Assembly: GCA_034770075.1 (NCBI GenBank) | Contig: JAVJAP010000204.1 | Span: 558,001-622,000 of the forward strand | Length of the DNA stretch: 64,000 nucleotides | DNA from: Aralia elata | Taxonomy: Eukaryota; Streptophyta; Magnoliopsida; Apiales; Araliaceae | Direction: 5' to 3' | In this document: one piece after another, positions 12,201-23,185 of the stretch | How the letters are laid out: every line of letters begins with the position of its first letter | How positions within the stretch are numbered: position 1 is the first letter of the stretch | The notes under the pieces: model-generated | What the model was told of the DNA's origin: nothing | What the model saw: only the letters and a program-made list of their open reading frames with translations | Databases searched by the model: none | Program-made: the position numbers and the translations under genes

Positions 12201-12399
12201 AGGTGAACTTGTACCCGAGGAAGCACGGTTCTACGAGGGTATAATTTCTTAATATCTATCTCTTTCGTTTATATCGTTAATTGAGCATATAGATTGATCA
12301 TGTTGATGGTTTGTATAAAATTTTAAAATCCGATTTTATCGCGCTTCCGCTCTATTTGTGTAATTTGATTGCATGCTTGCGTAATATACAAACCTAACA
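9276..12399 (+). repeat. LTR2 of the copia array, split by a hAT element
   Basis: Starts TGAAAGTAGTATGCAG and ends AACCTAACA. Removing the hAT element and one copy of its 8-bp target duplication leaves 1822 bp, the same as LTR1. It serves as the 3' LTR of B and the 5' LTR of C. The hAT insertion lies about 20 bp past the TATA box at 10665-10675, so it falls at or just before the expected transcription start. Confidence 0.93.
10694..11987. mobile_element. Non-autonomous hAT-type DNA transposon (1294 bp)
   Basis: The 5' end is TAGAGATGCACAAAAGGCC and the reverse complement of the 3' end is TAGGGGTGCACAACAGGCC, matching at 16 of 19 positions. It is flanked by the perfect 8-bp direct repeat TCATAGAT (10686-10693 and 11988-11995), the size made by hAT transposases. 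LTR1 keeps the empty site with one TCATAGAT. Subterminal regions on both sides are packed with GGCCTGG-like repeats, typical of transposase binding regions, while the middle is AT-rich. The longest internal ORF (88 codons from 10941) has no transposase feature, so movement must have depended on a transposase from elsewhere. Confidence 0.9.
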
Positions 12400-12400
12400 G

Positions 12401-12413
12401 TGGTATCAGAGCC
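12401..12413 (+). other. Primer binding site of body C
   Basis: TGGTATCAGAGCC follows the LTR2 end by one base and is identical to the site of body B. It primes on initiator tRNA-Met. Confidence 0.92.
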
Positions 12414-14003
12414 AAATCTTGTGCTAATTATCGATTTTGATGATTCCATGTGTGTATGGTATGCGATTGGATCAAAATTTCTAGGCAGAATCCGTTTTTT
12501 CTGAAACTGCTACGCGGCGCAGCTGCGCCCAAACCCAGAAAATCGTTTTTGGGGTTCAGCGCAGCTGCGCCGTTTCCCAGTTCATTCTGGGCGCAGCTGC
12601 GCTGGACAACAGAATCCGAAAAAATATTTTTTCCTTCAATTGAAATAAATGGTTTATTTAATTGATATAAGTTTAAAATAAAGATGTTTATTTTATCTGG
12701 AATAGGAATTCAGATTGCTAAAATTAAAGGAGTTTAATTTGGATTTGGTTTTTGATTAAAATAAAAGAGTTTATTTTGTTTCAAAACTAAATATTAGCAA
12801 AACGTTTGCCCATTAATTGATATCAATGCATATATGGAATGGTTTTATTATTCATGGGATGAATGTTATTTATTGATACATATAGAGATATGCATGGTAA
12901 TAAATAGGGATTGATAATGGACTATTGACCAATGTGTGATTGGATTTATTTTAGTGGATGCTTGAATGTATGGGTTTTTATAAATGGGGTCTGCGTACCT
13001 CGTCTTCTCTAATTTTTCTTAATGTAAATTCTATCTCCCTCCTATGTACTTCCCCTTGACTGCTGATCAAGGTTTCTATTTATTATAAATAGTTTTGTAA
13101 TAGGACTAGTTAGAATTAATTTTGAAGAATTGGAGACAAAGTAGCAAGGAGCGCTTGAAGACCCGTTTGTAATGGAGCCCAGGTTTAAATGTAATAGTTA
13201 TATTTAAATTTTATTCTTGCACCCTAGGTTTGACCTTTTGGTTCACTTGGTGGCTCTAGCGAACCAAACTATAGTAAAAGTCCATAATCAATCCGGGTAG
13301 AATATAGTATTATATATGTGCATGCTTACTATATATATATATATTATATATTATACAACATGCTTCGCATGTTAAATAATATGACGCGTATTTTATATAC
13401 ATATGTGCATGCGCCCTAAACAAGATGAGACTAATAATAATAAACCGCTCAAAAAAATTATATTAAGTCCTAAGCGTTCAAAGATATTTGGAATATCGAA
13501 CGTCGCCTTCTAGCATGGTAAAACAATATAGTATTAAATATTTAATATGAGTTTGTTGTGTCACCACAAGGCAAGTATTAAATATTTAAGATATTGCATT
13601 ATCACATTTGATACTTATTAAGGAATTGAACATTACTGTTTTGTTGTGTCACCACAAGGACGGTATTTTTCTCTTCACATATATGGAAGTGCTAGGTTGG
13701 ACTTAACTTGGATAATTTTGATTCGGATGTGTCACACTTGATCAAAATAATCTAAGAGGCAAAATACAAGGAGTTACATAGTGATGTAATTGACAATAGT
13801 TGTCTACCTATTTATTTATATATCGTTTGTTGTGTCACATAAGGCTATATACATTTGAAATGAGATTCTTATTCTTACTAGCAAACCTTTAATTAGATTT
13901 GTCGAACTATATATATTGAGGGTAATATAGTTTGATGAAAATAGTGGGAGATACCAATTTAAATAAAGACCTAATTTATTTTGGTAATTAATTAAATGAA
14001 TGA
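12414..14003 (+). other. Untranslated leader of body C, with a D-like tract
   Basis: Near-identical to B's leader up to about 13680, with the same GC palindromes, AT tract and hairpin motifs. From 13698 to 13902 it differs from B at about 15 places and is identical to the leader of element D (27308-27548 region). After 13941 it matches B again. No protein-coding gene is recognised in it. Confidence 0.82.
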
Positions 14004-14978
14004 ATGCTAAAATGTTGTCTATTTCACATGCAGAATTTAAAAATATCAAACTCACTATCACTGCGTAGCATACTTGATGCTAACAAATTGACCGGGCCGA
14101 ATTACACGGACTGTTTAAGGAATCTGAGAATTGTTCTCACTGCTGAAAAGATTTCTTATGTCCTAAATTCGCCAGTCCCTGCAAGTGTTGCAGAAACAAC
14201 CTCTGAGGAAGAGATTGCTACTTTTAGAAAGTGGCAAGATGATGCAATCTTGGCTCAATGCATCATGCTCGCATCCATGAGTAACGAGCTTCAGCGTCAG
14301 CATAAAACTATGGATGCTCCTACTATATTGCTGCACCTCAAAGAGTTGTATGGTGAGCAAAGTAGGACTGCTAGATATCAGATATTTAAGGAGCTCTTCC
14401 GATCTCGTATGACTGAGGGCACTGCTATTGAGACTCATGTCCTTAAGATGATCAATCTGATTGAACAACTTGGACAGCTTGGGTTCGTGATGGATGGGGA
14501 GTTAAGTCAAGATTTGATATTGCAGTCACTCCCGGACACCTTCTCATAATTTGTTGTGAATTTTCACATGAATAAGTTGGACGTCAGCTTGCCTGAGTTA
14601 CTTAACATGCTGAAAACTGCCGAAGGTCACTTCTCATCCAACAAGAACCAAGTCTTACTAGTGGATGATTCTTCCAAGAAAAGGAAGAGGCTCAAGGTAT
14701 CTTCTGAAAAGAAGAAAAATAAGAAGGCTAAGGGCAAGGCGAAGAGAAAGGATAAAAAGAAACCTGATCCAGATAGCAAAGGAATTTGCTACCATTGCAA
14801 TAAGCCGGGACACTGGAAGAGGAACTGCAAAGAGTATCTTGCGGACCAGAAGAAGCTTGGAGAAGCTTCAACTTCCGATCTAGGTTTGTTCATGATTGAA
14901 ATTAATTTTTCTGAAAGTCAAAATTCTACTTGGATATTGGATACCGGTTGTAGTTCTCACATATGTAATAATATGTAG
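14004..14978 (+). pseudogene. Copia body C: gag and protease
   Basis: Same layout as in B: gag start at 14004 (alternative ATG at 14028), lysine-rich linker, CCHC knuckle CYHCNKPGHWKRNC, and protease WILDTGCSSH. It is interrupted by TAA at 14547 and TAG at 14976, both shared with B. A few substitutions separate the two (for example Val against Leu, Leu against Met). The gag and pol regions share one frame, as is usual for copia. Confidence 0.9.
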
Positions 14979-16103
14979 GGACTAAGCAGAAGTAGAAAGC
15001 GGAACAAGGATGAAGTCATCCAACGAGTGGAAAATGGAGCAAAGGTTGCTGCATTAGCTGTAGGGACTTATTGTTTAGCACTGCCTTCGGGCAAGTTCAT
15101 TAGTTTAAATAATTGTTATTATGTTTCGACACTCATTAGAAACATTATTTCAATATCTGTATTGGATATGGATGGTTTTGATATTATAATAAAGAACAAC
15201 AGTTGTTCTATTTATAATAAAAATATTTTATATGTTCTTGGGAACTTACTGAATGGACTTTACATACTTGACTTGCATGAAAATATACTTCAAATTGAAC
15301 AAAACAAGAAAAGAAAAAGAGATGATGTTAATTATACCTTTATGTGGCACTGTAGACTCGTTCATATCAATGAAACAAGATTATCCAAGTCGCATAAAGA
15401 TGGGCTTTTAGAGCTATCTGATTACGAATCATATCCAACTTGTGAATCTTGTCTCATAGGTAAGATGACTAAATCTCCTTTTACTGGAAAAGGAGAAAGA
15501 GTTACAGAGTTGTTAGCGTTGGTACACACAGACGTATGTGGACCTATGACAACGAATGCACGAGGAGGGTATTCTTATTTTATTACTTTCACTGATGATC
15601 ATTCTAGATTTGGATATGTGTATTTAATGAAATACAAATCTAAATCATTTGAAAAGTTCAAAGAATTCAAAAGTGAAGTAGAGAAGCAAATTGGTAAGAG
15701 TATTAAGATTCTTCGATCGGATCAAGGAGGGGAATACTTAACCAATGAGTTTCTCAATTGTCTCAAAGAAAATGGTATAATCTCACAATGGACTCTACCA
15801 GGAATGCCACAATTGAATGGTGTATTTGAAAGGAGAAATCGAACATTGTTGGACATAGTTCATTCCATGATGAGTTTTACCTACTTAACAAGGTACCTAC
15901 CAAATCCGTCCCAAAGACTCCATATGAGATATGGACAGGGAGGAAACCAAATCTTAAGCATGTTAAGACTTGGGGTTGTCCAGCTTATGTCAAAAGGTTT
16001 GAGCATGATAAGTTGAAGACTAGATCCGACAAATGTAGATTCGTGGGATACCCTAAAGAAACTGTAGGGTATTATTTCTATCATCCTACTGATCAAAAGG
16101 TGT
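14979..16103 (+). pseudogene. Copia body C: integrase with 49-bp deletion
   Basis: An open stretch of 329 codons from 15027 contains pre-integrase HCRLVH and CESC, then integrase Asp (HTDVCGP), Asp (SDQGGEY) and Glu (FERRNRTLLD). The 49-bp deletion at 15881/15882 shifts the frame and the reading frame ends at a TGA near 16014. A one-base insertion at about 16127 (cttggaaaaagg against cttgaaaaagg in A) brings the frame back to the original phase, but the stops between make this irrelevant for function. Confidence 0.87.
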
Positions 16104-17921
16104 TTGTTGCGAAACACACTTCCTTCTTGGAAAAAGGAGTTTATCCTTGAAGGGGTCAGTGGGAGTAAGATATATCTTGAAGAAGTTCAAGAACCACAAA
16201 ACACTACGGATCAAAATCAGGTACCTGACCAAGTAGAAGAACCTAATGTACCACTACCTATTCGTAAATCTGGAAGAGTACCGAAGATACCTGAAAGGTA
16301 TGGATTCATCATAGAGGATGATGATGAGGTACGCATCATAGATGATGATGATCCATTGACTTACGAAGAGGCTATGAGTATTGAAGACTCAGAGAAATGG
16401 CTAGAAGCCATGAAATCCGAAATGGACTCCATGTATAAAAACCAAGTATGGACTTTGGTTTCACCACCTGAGGGCATTAAGCCTATAGGGTATAAATGGG
16501 TCTTTAAGAGAAAGACTGGAGCGGATGGCAAGGTAGAGACCTATAAGGCCCGACTGGTTGCAAAAGGTTTCAAACAAAGACAAGGAGTTGACTATGATGA
16601 AACCTTCTCACAAGTAGCTATGCTCAAGTCCATTCGGATTTTGCTTGCAGCTTATTATGACTACGAGATCTGGCAAATGGACATGAAAACAGCCTTCCTC
16701 AATGGAGAGCTTGAGGAGAATGTATATATGATACAGCCAGAGGGTTTTGTTTCAACGGTTGAAACAAACCAAGTCTGTAAGCTACAACGATCCATTTATG
16801 GATTGAAGCAAGCTTCTCGAAGGTGGAACATCCGTTTTGATGAGATAATCAAAAGGTTTGATTTTATCAAAAATGAGGATGAACCTTGTATGTACAAGAA
16901 GGTTAGTGGGAGCGTTGTTTCATTCCTTGTATTATATGTTGATGATATATTACTGATAGGGAATGATGTTCCTATGCTACAGTCGATCAAAATTTGGTTA
17001 TCTAAACACTTCTCCATGAAGGACTTGGGTGAGGCATCCTATATTTTGGGGATAAAGATCTATAGAGATAGATCTAAAAGGATGTTGGGCTTGACCCAAG
17101 GAAAGTACATTGACTCGATGTTAAAGAAGTTTAGCATGGAAGATTCCAAGAGAGGTCTCATGCCGATGAGCCATGAAATACATCTCTCCAAGAAACAGGC
17201 CCCAAAAACACCTTAGGAGAGAGACCGTATGAGTAAGATTCCTTATGCTTCCGCAATAGGATCTATCATGTACGGTATGATATATACTAGACCAGATGTC
17301 GCTCATGCACTTAGTGTAACGAGTAGATATCAGTCGAATCTAGGAGAAGAACATTAGAAGGCAGTGAAAAACATCCTAAAGTACTTGAGAATAACTAAGG
17401 ATGTATTTCTTGTCTACGGTGGGTCTGAATTGAAACTAGAGGGCTATACAGACTCAAGTTTTCAAACGGACCAAGATGACAGTAAATCCGTTTCAGGGTA
17501 CGTGTTTACCTTAAACGGTGGCGCAGTGAGTTGGAAGAGTTCCAAGCAGCAAACAGTTGTTGATTCAGTGACAGAGGCAGAGTACATAGCTGCAAGTGAT
17601 GCTGCAAAGGAAGCTGTTTGGATGAAGAAGTTCATAACTGAACTTGGAGTGGTTCCTAGCATTAGAGGAGTCGTACCTTTATTCTGTGACAACAATGGAG
17701 CTGTTGCGCAGGCTAAGGAACCCAGGTCTCATCAGAAATCCAAACACGTGTTGCGGCGGTTTCATTTGATTAGAGAGATCATTGAAAGAGGAGATGTCAC
17801 CCTGGAGCGTGTGGACTCTCAAGACAACATTGCAGATCCATTTACTAAAGTTTTAACACAACAGCAGTTTGATCGTCACTTAGAGAAGATGGATATTAGA
17901 TACCATGGCGATTGGCTTTAG
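16104..17921 (+). pseudogene. Copia body C: reverse transcriptase and RNase H
   Basis: The most complete pol 3' half in the array. RT: KARLVAKGFKQ, QMDMKTAFLNGELEE, YVDD at 16935-16946. RNase H: GYTDSSFQTD, TEAEYIAASDAAKEA and LFCDNNGAVAQ, ending FTKVL and HGDWL. RT and RNase H lie in one frame, broken by TAG at 17214 and TAG at 17355; family conservation suggests these were CAG and TGG. The RNase H part (17364-17921) reads open for 185 codons. RNase H removes the RNA template and leaves the polypurine primer, which is intact just downstream. Confidence 0.9.
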
Positions 17922-17925
17922 TACA

Positions 17926-17935
17926 AGTGGGAGAT
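17926..17935 (+). other. Polypurine tract of body C
   Basis: AGTGGGAGAT lies immediately before the TG of LTR3. It is the plus-strand primer. The same tract precedes the D 3' LTR (45374-45383) and, reversed, the E 3' LTR (52349-52358). It is missing from A and B. Confidence 0.85.
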
Positions 17936-19759
17936 TGAAAGTAGTATGCACACAAGCCAATCATATTTGATATGATGTAGCATATACTTTGTAATCTTAT
18001 TCATTTATTAATAAAGGAATTGATTTTCTTAAAAGGCATTTTATATTATCTACATGGTGCTGTTATATTAAATGTGATAAAGCTATAGTTTTGAGCAATG
18101 CTTTTAGAATCATGATGGTGATCATGCTAATGAGATCTAAATTCAAGATAGCTCACAAACTAAAATCGTTCTTAATCGTTGGATTACTAAATAGGAGATT
18201 AGTGAATCCGGGTAGATTAGTACATATGTTGCTTGCTCTTAAGAAGAGGATGATTGATCTCATAATCATTTGTGTGGAGACACTAAAGCAAGTATGTAGG
18301 TACTTATTGGAGAATAAGTTCACTGAACGTGGCTCGCTAAGGAATACCTAATGGAGTTTTACTCGCCTGTCAATAGGAATTCCTCTAGTGATAGTAGTAC
18401 AAGTGATCTTTGGACTTGAAATCATCATAATATCTTGTGTATGATGAGTTATACTTTGACATGTCCCTTAAGACCTTTTGGGTATATCAAAGGGTATGAT
18501 TGGGTATAATTAGTTGTACATGGAGATAGGTGAATGATCAACAAAGAATCTACCTCGTCTAGTAAAAGATGTGAATGTCCTATGTGATTCGATAAATGAT
18601 AACTCAGTAGTCCTTGGCCAAGGCAGAATGAAATTAGAAAGGAGTTTCTAATTTGCATTATGTAGAGTTGTGCATTTGGGAATCGAAATACATATAATTA
18701 AATAAAATAAGACTTGACAGTAAATCCATGTCTTATATTTAATTGGGACATTGTATGGTAGAAGGATTGAATTGTACGGTAACTATTCACTGAAAGGTTC
18801 TTTTGTGATTGATGTTGAAATATATATTATCTGGAAAGTCGTTGATCGCTAAGGGGGCTTACCCTTATTGTAGAATAAATGTTATTTATTGAAATGAATT
18901 AAATAGTTTAATTTATTTATTTAAATAAGATTAGAATTGTTCTAATTGATTTATTCACAACCGGTTTAATATGGAGAATCTAAAGGGTCACACCGGAAAA
19001 GGAAAATATTTATTTAAGAAGTAAATGGAATAATCATAATAATAAGTTAAATGTATTTAATTTAATCTATAGAGATAGAATAAATTAAATAACTTAATAT
19101 TTATTATTTAATATTTTGGAAATATTAAATATAAATTAATAAGAGGAGTCTTATTATTATTATTACTATTACTATTATTTAATTCCTAATAGGGATTGCG
19201 AATTAATTAATAGAAGTACTCTCCCATGAATTCCTAATTGGATTAGGAGCATAATTAATTAAAGGAGTTTAATTGTAATAGAAATCATAATCCTAAATAG
19301 TTTAGGGAAGGGTTATTCTTACATCTATAAATAAGAGGAGTTTTATCATAGATTAGGGTTACACACACTCTTGCATTAGATTGTGGAGAGTACTTACAAT
19401 TTCTATAGAGATAGAAACTAGGGTTTTGCCAATACCCATCTTTTTGAATAACTATTCTTCCTTGGTGGATCACCTCTAGAGGTCAAACACTTGGGTGGCT
19501 AACGTTGATCAAAGGAAGGAATCTCATCGGTGGAATTCGAGGAGAACACGAAGGACTAGGAGTTGAACTTGTACCCGAGGAAGCTTTGATCTACGAGGGT
19601 ATAATTCTTATTCTCTTTCTCTTTCGTTTATATCGTTAATTGAGCACATAAATTGATCATGGTGATGGTTTGTATAAAATTTTAAAATTCGTTTTATCAC
19701 GCTTCTGCCCTATTTATGTAATTTGATTGCATGCTTGCGTTATATATACAAACCTAACA
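17936..19759 (+). repeat. LTR3, outer 3' LTR of the copia array (1824 bp)
   Basis: Starts TGAAAGTAGTATGCAC and ends AACCTAACA. It is more diverged from LTR1 and LTR2 than those are from each other. A TATA box lies at 19325-19335. No primer site follows; instead the sequence continues into gypsy RT, so this is the outer boundary of the array. Confidence 0.94.
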
Positions 19760-20728
19760 CTTTTCTGATTTTCTTGAAAACTGTAATGAAATATTTATGG
19801 ATGACTTCACAATACATGGTGATTCTTTAGATGTATGCCTCGATAATCTGACTTGTGTGCTAGATAGATGTTTAGAAACTAATCTTGTTCTTAATTGGGA
19901 AAAGTGTCACGTTATGGTGGAGCAAGGTATAGTACTTGGCCATGTAGTTTCAGCTAAAGGATTAGAAGTGGATAAAGCTAAGATAGAAATTTTTACTGCT
20001 CTGCCTTACCCCGTAAGCATGCGGGAGATCCGTTCTTTCCTTGGTCATGCAGGTTTCTATCGTAGATTTATCAAGGACTTCTCGAAAATAGCTTTGCCAT
20101 TGTGTAAGTTGCTGCAAAAGGATGTGGAATTCCAATTTGATGACGAGTGTAAGGAGGCGTTTGACAAATTGAAGAAGCTATTGACCTCGGCACCGGTAGT
20201 ACAACCACCAAATTGGAAGTTGCCATTTGAGATCATGTGTAATGCAAGCAACTATGCAGTAGGAGCTGTCTTAGGCCAAAGGGTTGAAAAGTTATCCATG
20301 CCATATATTATGCTTCTAGGACTCTAAATGCTGCTCAGATTAATTACACTACGACTGAAAAAGAACTATTATCTGTTGTATTTGCTTTAGATAAGTTTAG
20401 ATCGTATCTGCTTGGTACTAAAGTTGTAGTTTATTCTGATCATGTTGCTCTCAAGTATTTACTAACCAAGAAGGAATCCAAACCAAGAATCATTAGATGG
20501 ATTCTATTGCTACAAGAATTTGACTTGGAGATCAAGGATAAGAAGGGAGTGGACAACTTGGTGGCGGATCACTTGAGCAGGCTGATTAAGGATGAAGAGG
20601 TGCTACCATTGCATGATTCTTTTCTAGATGAGCATTTATTTTCCATTGATGAGGCTATACCTTGGTATGCCAATATCGTGAATTATTTAGTGAGTGGCTA
20701 TGTTCCTGGTGAGTTCTCTAAATTCTAA
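19760..20728 (+). pseudogene. Gypsy I reverse transcriptase end and RNase H
   Basis: Starts within RT at the catalytic FMDDF box (19794-19808), then LVLNWEKCH, GIVLGHVVS and the connection region IRSFLGHAGFYRRFIKDFS. RNase H follows with FEIMCNASNYAVGAVLGQ, TTEKELLSVVFALDKF and VVYSDHVALKYL. The usual first RNase H Asp in the DAS motif is Asn here (NAS). A frameshift near 20300 separates the first open stretch (to 20327) from the rest, and a TAA at 20726 ends the second. The left side is cut by the array insertion. Confidence 0.87.
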
Positions 20729-22114
20729 AAAGAAAAGCTTAAGAGTGATGCCAAATATTATATATGGGATGATCCATACTAATGGAAATTTTGTGCTGAC
20801 CAGATAATTAGAAGGTGTGTGCCTAAAAGTGAGTTTTTATCTATTCTAACTTTTTGTCACTCTTATGCTTGTGGAGGCCATTTTGGACGTAAAAGAACAG
20901 CTCGTAAGGTTTTGGAATGTAGTTTCTTTTGGCCGACTATTTTTAAGGACTCTTATCAGTTCTATAAGTCATGTGAAAATTGTCAAAAGATAGGAAATAT
21001 ATCAAGTAGGAATCAAATGCCACAAACACCTATTTTAATTGTTGAAATTTTTGATGTTTGGGGTATTGATTTTATGGGACCATTTCCTGCTTCTTATGGT
21101 AATGTTTACATTCTTTTGGCTGTTGATTATGTTTCTAAATTGGTGGAAGCTAAAGCCACCAGGACTGATGACTCTAAAGTTGTTGCAAATTTTGTCAAGG
21201 CTAACATATTTGTCAGGTTTGGAACGCCAAGGGCCATAATCAGTGATAAGGGAACCCACTTCTGTAATAGGATGTTAGTGACACTATTCAAGAAATACAA
21301 TGTGATACATAAAGTTTCTACATCCTACCATCCGCAGAGCAATGGGCAGGCTGAGGTATCCAATCGGGAAGTCAAGTCCATTTTGTAAAAAGTAGTCAAG
21401 CTGAGTAGAAAAGATTGGAGTCTGAGGTTAGAAGATGCACTTTGGGCCTATAGAACAACTTACAAAACTCCAATAGGTATGTCACCTTATAGGTTAGTGT
21501 TTGGGAAACTATGTCATCTACCAGTGGAGTTAGAACACAAGACTTGTTGGGCAGTTAGACAATGTAATATGAGCTTAGATTTAGCTGGAATCCATAGGAA
21601 GTTGCAGTTGCAAGAGCTAGAGGAATTGAGGAATGATGCATACGAGAGCTCTAAAATTTACAAAGAGAAAACAAAAGCCTTTCATGATAAGAAGATTACT
21701 AGGAAGAACTTTGTTGTTGGACAGAAAGTTCTCCTTTATCATTCAAGGCTAAAATTATTTCTAGGTAAGTTGCGCTCCCGTTGGGTCGGGCCATTTATTA
21801 TTACTGACATTTTTAATCACGGTGCAGTGAAAATTCAAAGTCCAAGCACAGGGAAGATTTTTAAAGTGAATGGTCACAGGCTCAAACCCTTCTATGAAGG
21901 ATATCAAATGGAAATATTGAGCTGCTGGATTTGGTGGATCCAGTTTATGAAGATTGAGAGGTTTAATGTCAAGCCAATGATAATAAACAAAGGCGTTGTT
22001 TGGGAGGCAACCCAAGAGGAGTTCATTTCTTTTTATTTTCGCATTTATATTTCGGTTATGTTGTTTTTCTTTTCTTTGCATTTTACTTTACATTATGGAC
22101 AATGTAAGTTTTAA
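20729..22114 (+). pseudogene. Gypsy I integrase
   Basis: Zinc-binding HHCC domain (HSYACGGHFGRKRT, then CENCQKI), catalytic core Asp in VWGIDFMGPF, Asp in ISDKGTHF, and Glu in HPQSNGQAEVSNRE. The C-terminal region GKLRSRWVGPFIIT is typical of plant gypsy integrases. It is broken by TAA at about 20778 and TAA at 21386, but the frame is constant from 20507 to 22114. No chromodomain is visible. Confidence 0.87.
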
Positions 22115-23185
22115 GTGTGGGGGAAGGATTTAGGGTGTTTTAAAAAAAATAATATAAGAAAATAAAAAATTTTAAGTTTGATTTTGTTAGTTTGAATTTT
22201 GAATTTTGTAGGTATATTCTCTGCAAACCCTCACGAGACAAAACTCGTCCACTTGGGGTTTAAAGGCTTGTTGTACATGCTAAGTGCAATCGTGTTTCCT
22301 ACGAAAATGGGGTAATTTTTAAAATAAGTCACTTGAGCAATGAGTTAATTTGGATTTTGATTTTTGACCAATGATAAAATCTTGATTCTCGTTGATAACA
22401 TTTTGAAAAATTGATAGACGTTGTGTAGTTTGAATTTGGTTTTCTTTGTTGATTTTTACTTTATTTGAGACCCTTCAATTTTTTTTGCACTTGTCCATTT
22501 GGTCGACCTAGTTTTAACTTGGAAAGGATTATTTATTTCGATTGAATGTCGAGGGGAGAAATTCTTGAACTCTATCATTTGTTTGATCATACCTTGAAGT
22601 AAGCATGAGGTCTTATTTAAGAAAGGGGAAATGATTTAGGCAAAAGTTAGATGCTTGATTTAACAAAAAGAAGAAGAAGAAATTATGATTCATGTGGTGA
22701 ATTGAGATGGAGCGTAAAACGCACTCATTCATAAACACGTGACATGCGAGATGGAGCGTAAAACGTACTCGTTAGTAAGACGGAGCATAAAATGCACTTA
22801 CCTAAGGAAGAAAAAGCCTCTTGATCCTCTACTGTTATTTGCTTATGTTAATTGCGAGTAGTGTGAAAATAGGTGTTTAGAGTTTTTCTTTCTCCTTCAA
22901 GGCTTTAACTTCATAAATTTTTCTGAGTTTTAATTGGTTTGATACATATGGATTCACACACACACGAAGGGTTAAGAGTAGAGTAAGATTGATAAGTAAG
23001 CTTGAATTTTAGATGAAGCAGTGTTTTGAAGTTTTTCAAGAGTTATTGTTTTGAATCTTTGAGGTCAATGTCGAAATTCATTTTAATTTGTGGCTCAAGG
23101 TTGTCAAGTTTGATTAGTTGAATTTTTTGTTATAGTTTATTTTTGTTTTGCCCGAGGACGTGCAAAAGATAAGTATGGAGGAATT
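22115..23185 (+). other. Gypsy I 3' untranslated region and polypurine tract
   Basis: No env-like or other coding frame is seen. AAGTGTGGGGGAAGG at about 22112 is a purine-rich tract common after the integrase in this clade. Three diverged copies of an AGATGGAGCGTAAAACGCAC-like unit lie at 22706-22800. The likely plus-strand primer TATGGAGGAATT lies just before the LTR at about 23174-23185. Confidence 0.6.

Larger units (their letters stand above)
1..19759 (+). mobile_element. Tandem array of three LTR-sharing Ty1/copia bodies (A-LTR1-B-LTR2-C-LTR3)
   Basis: Three copia bodies in the same orientation are joined by single shared LTRs of about 1822 bp, without host DNA between them. LTR1 and LTR2 are each followed directly by a tRNA-iMet primer site. 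LTR3 ends in CTAACA and is followed by gypsy coding sequence, so it is the outer 3' LTR. The 5' end of A and the outer 5' LTR lie left of the window, so no target duplication can be checked. Domain order within the bodies is gag, protease, integrase, RT, RNase H, which is the Ty1/copia order. The 1.8 kb LTR would suit an Angela/BARE-like or Tork-like lineage, but that is only a guess. All three bodies carry nonsense codons or deletions, so none is autonomous. Confidence 0.92.

Noticed and set aside
15882..16130. Frame compensation in C (49-bp deletion plus one-base insertion) as a working programmed frame
   Set aside because: The region between has a stop in the shifted frame (near 16014), and other nonsense codons break the same polyprotein.
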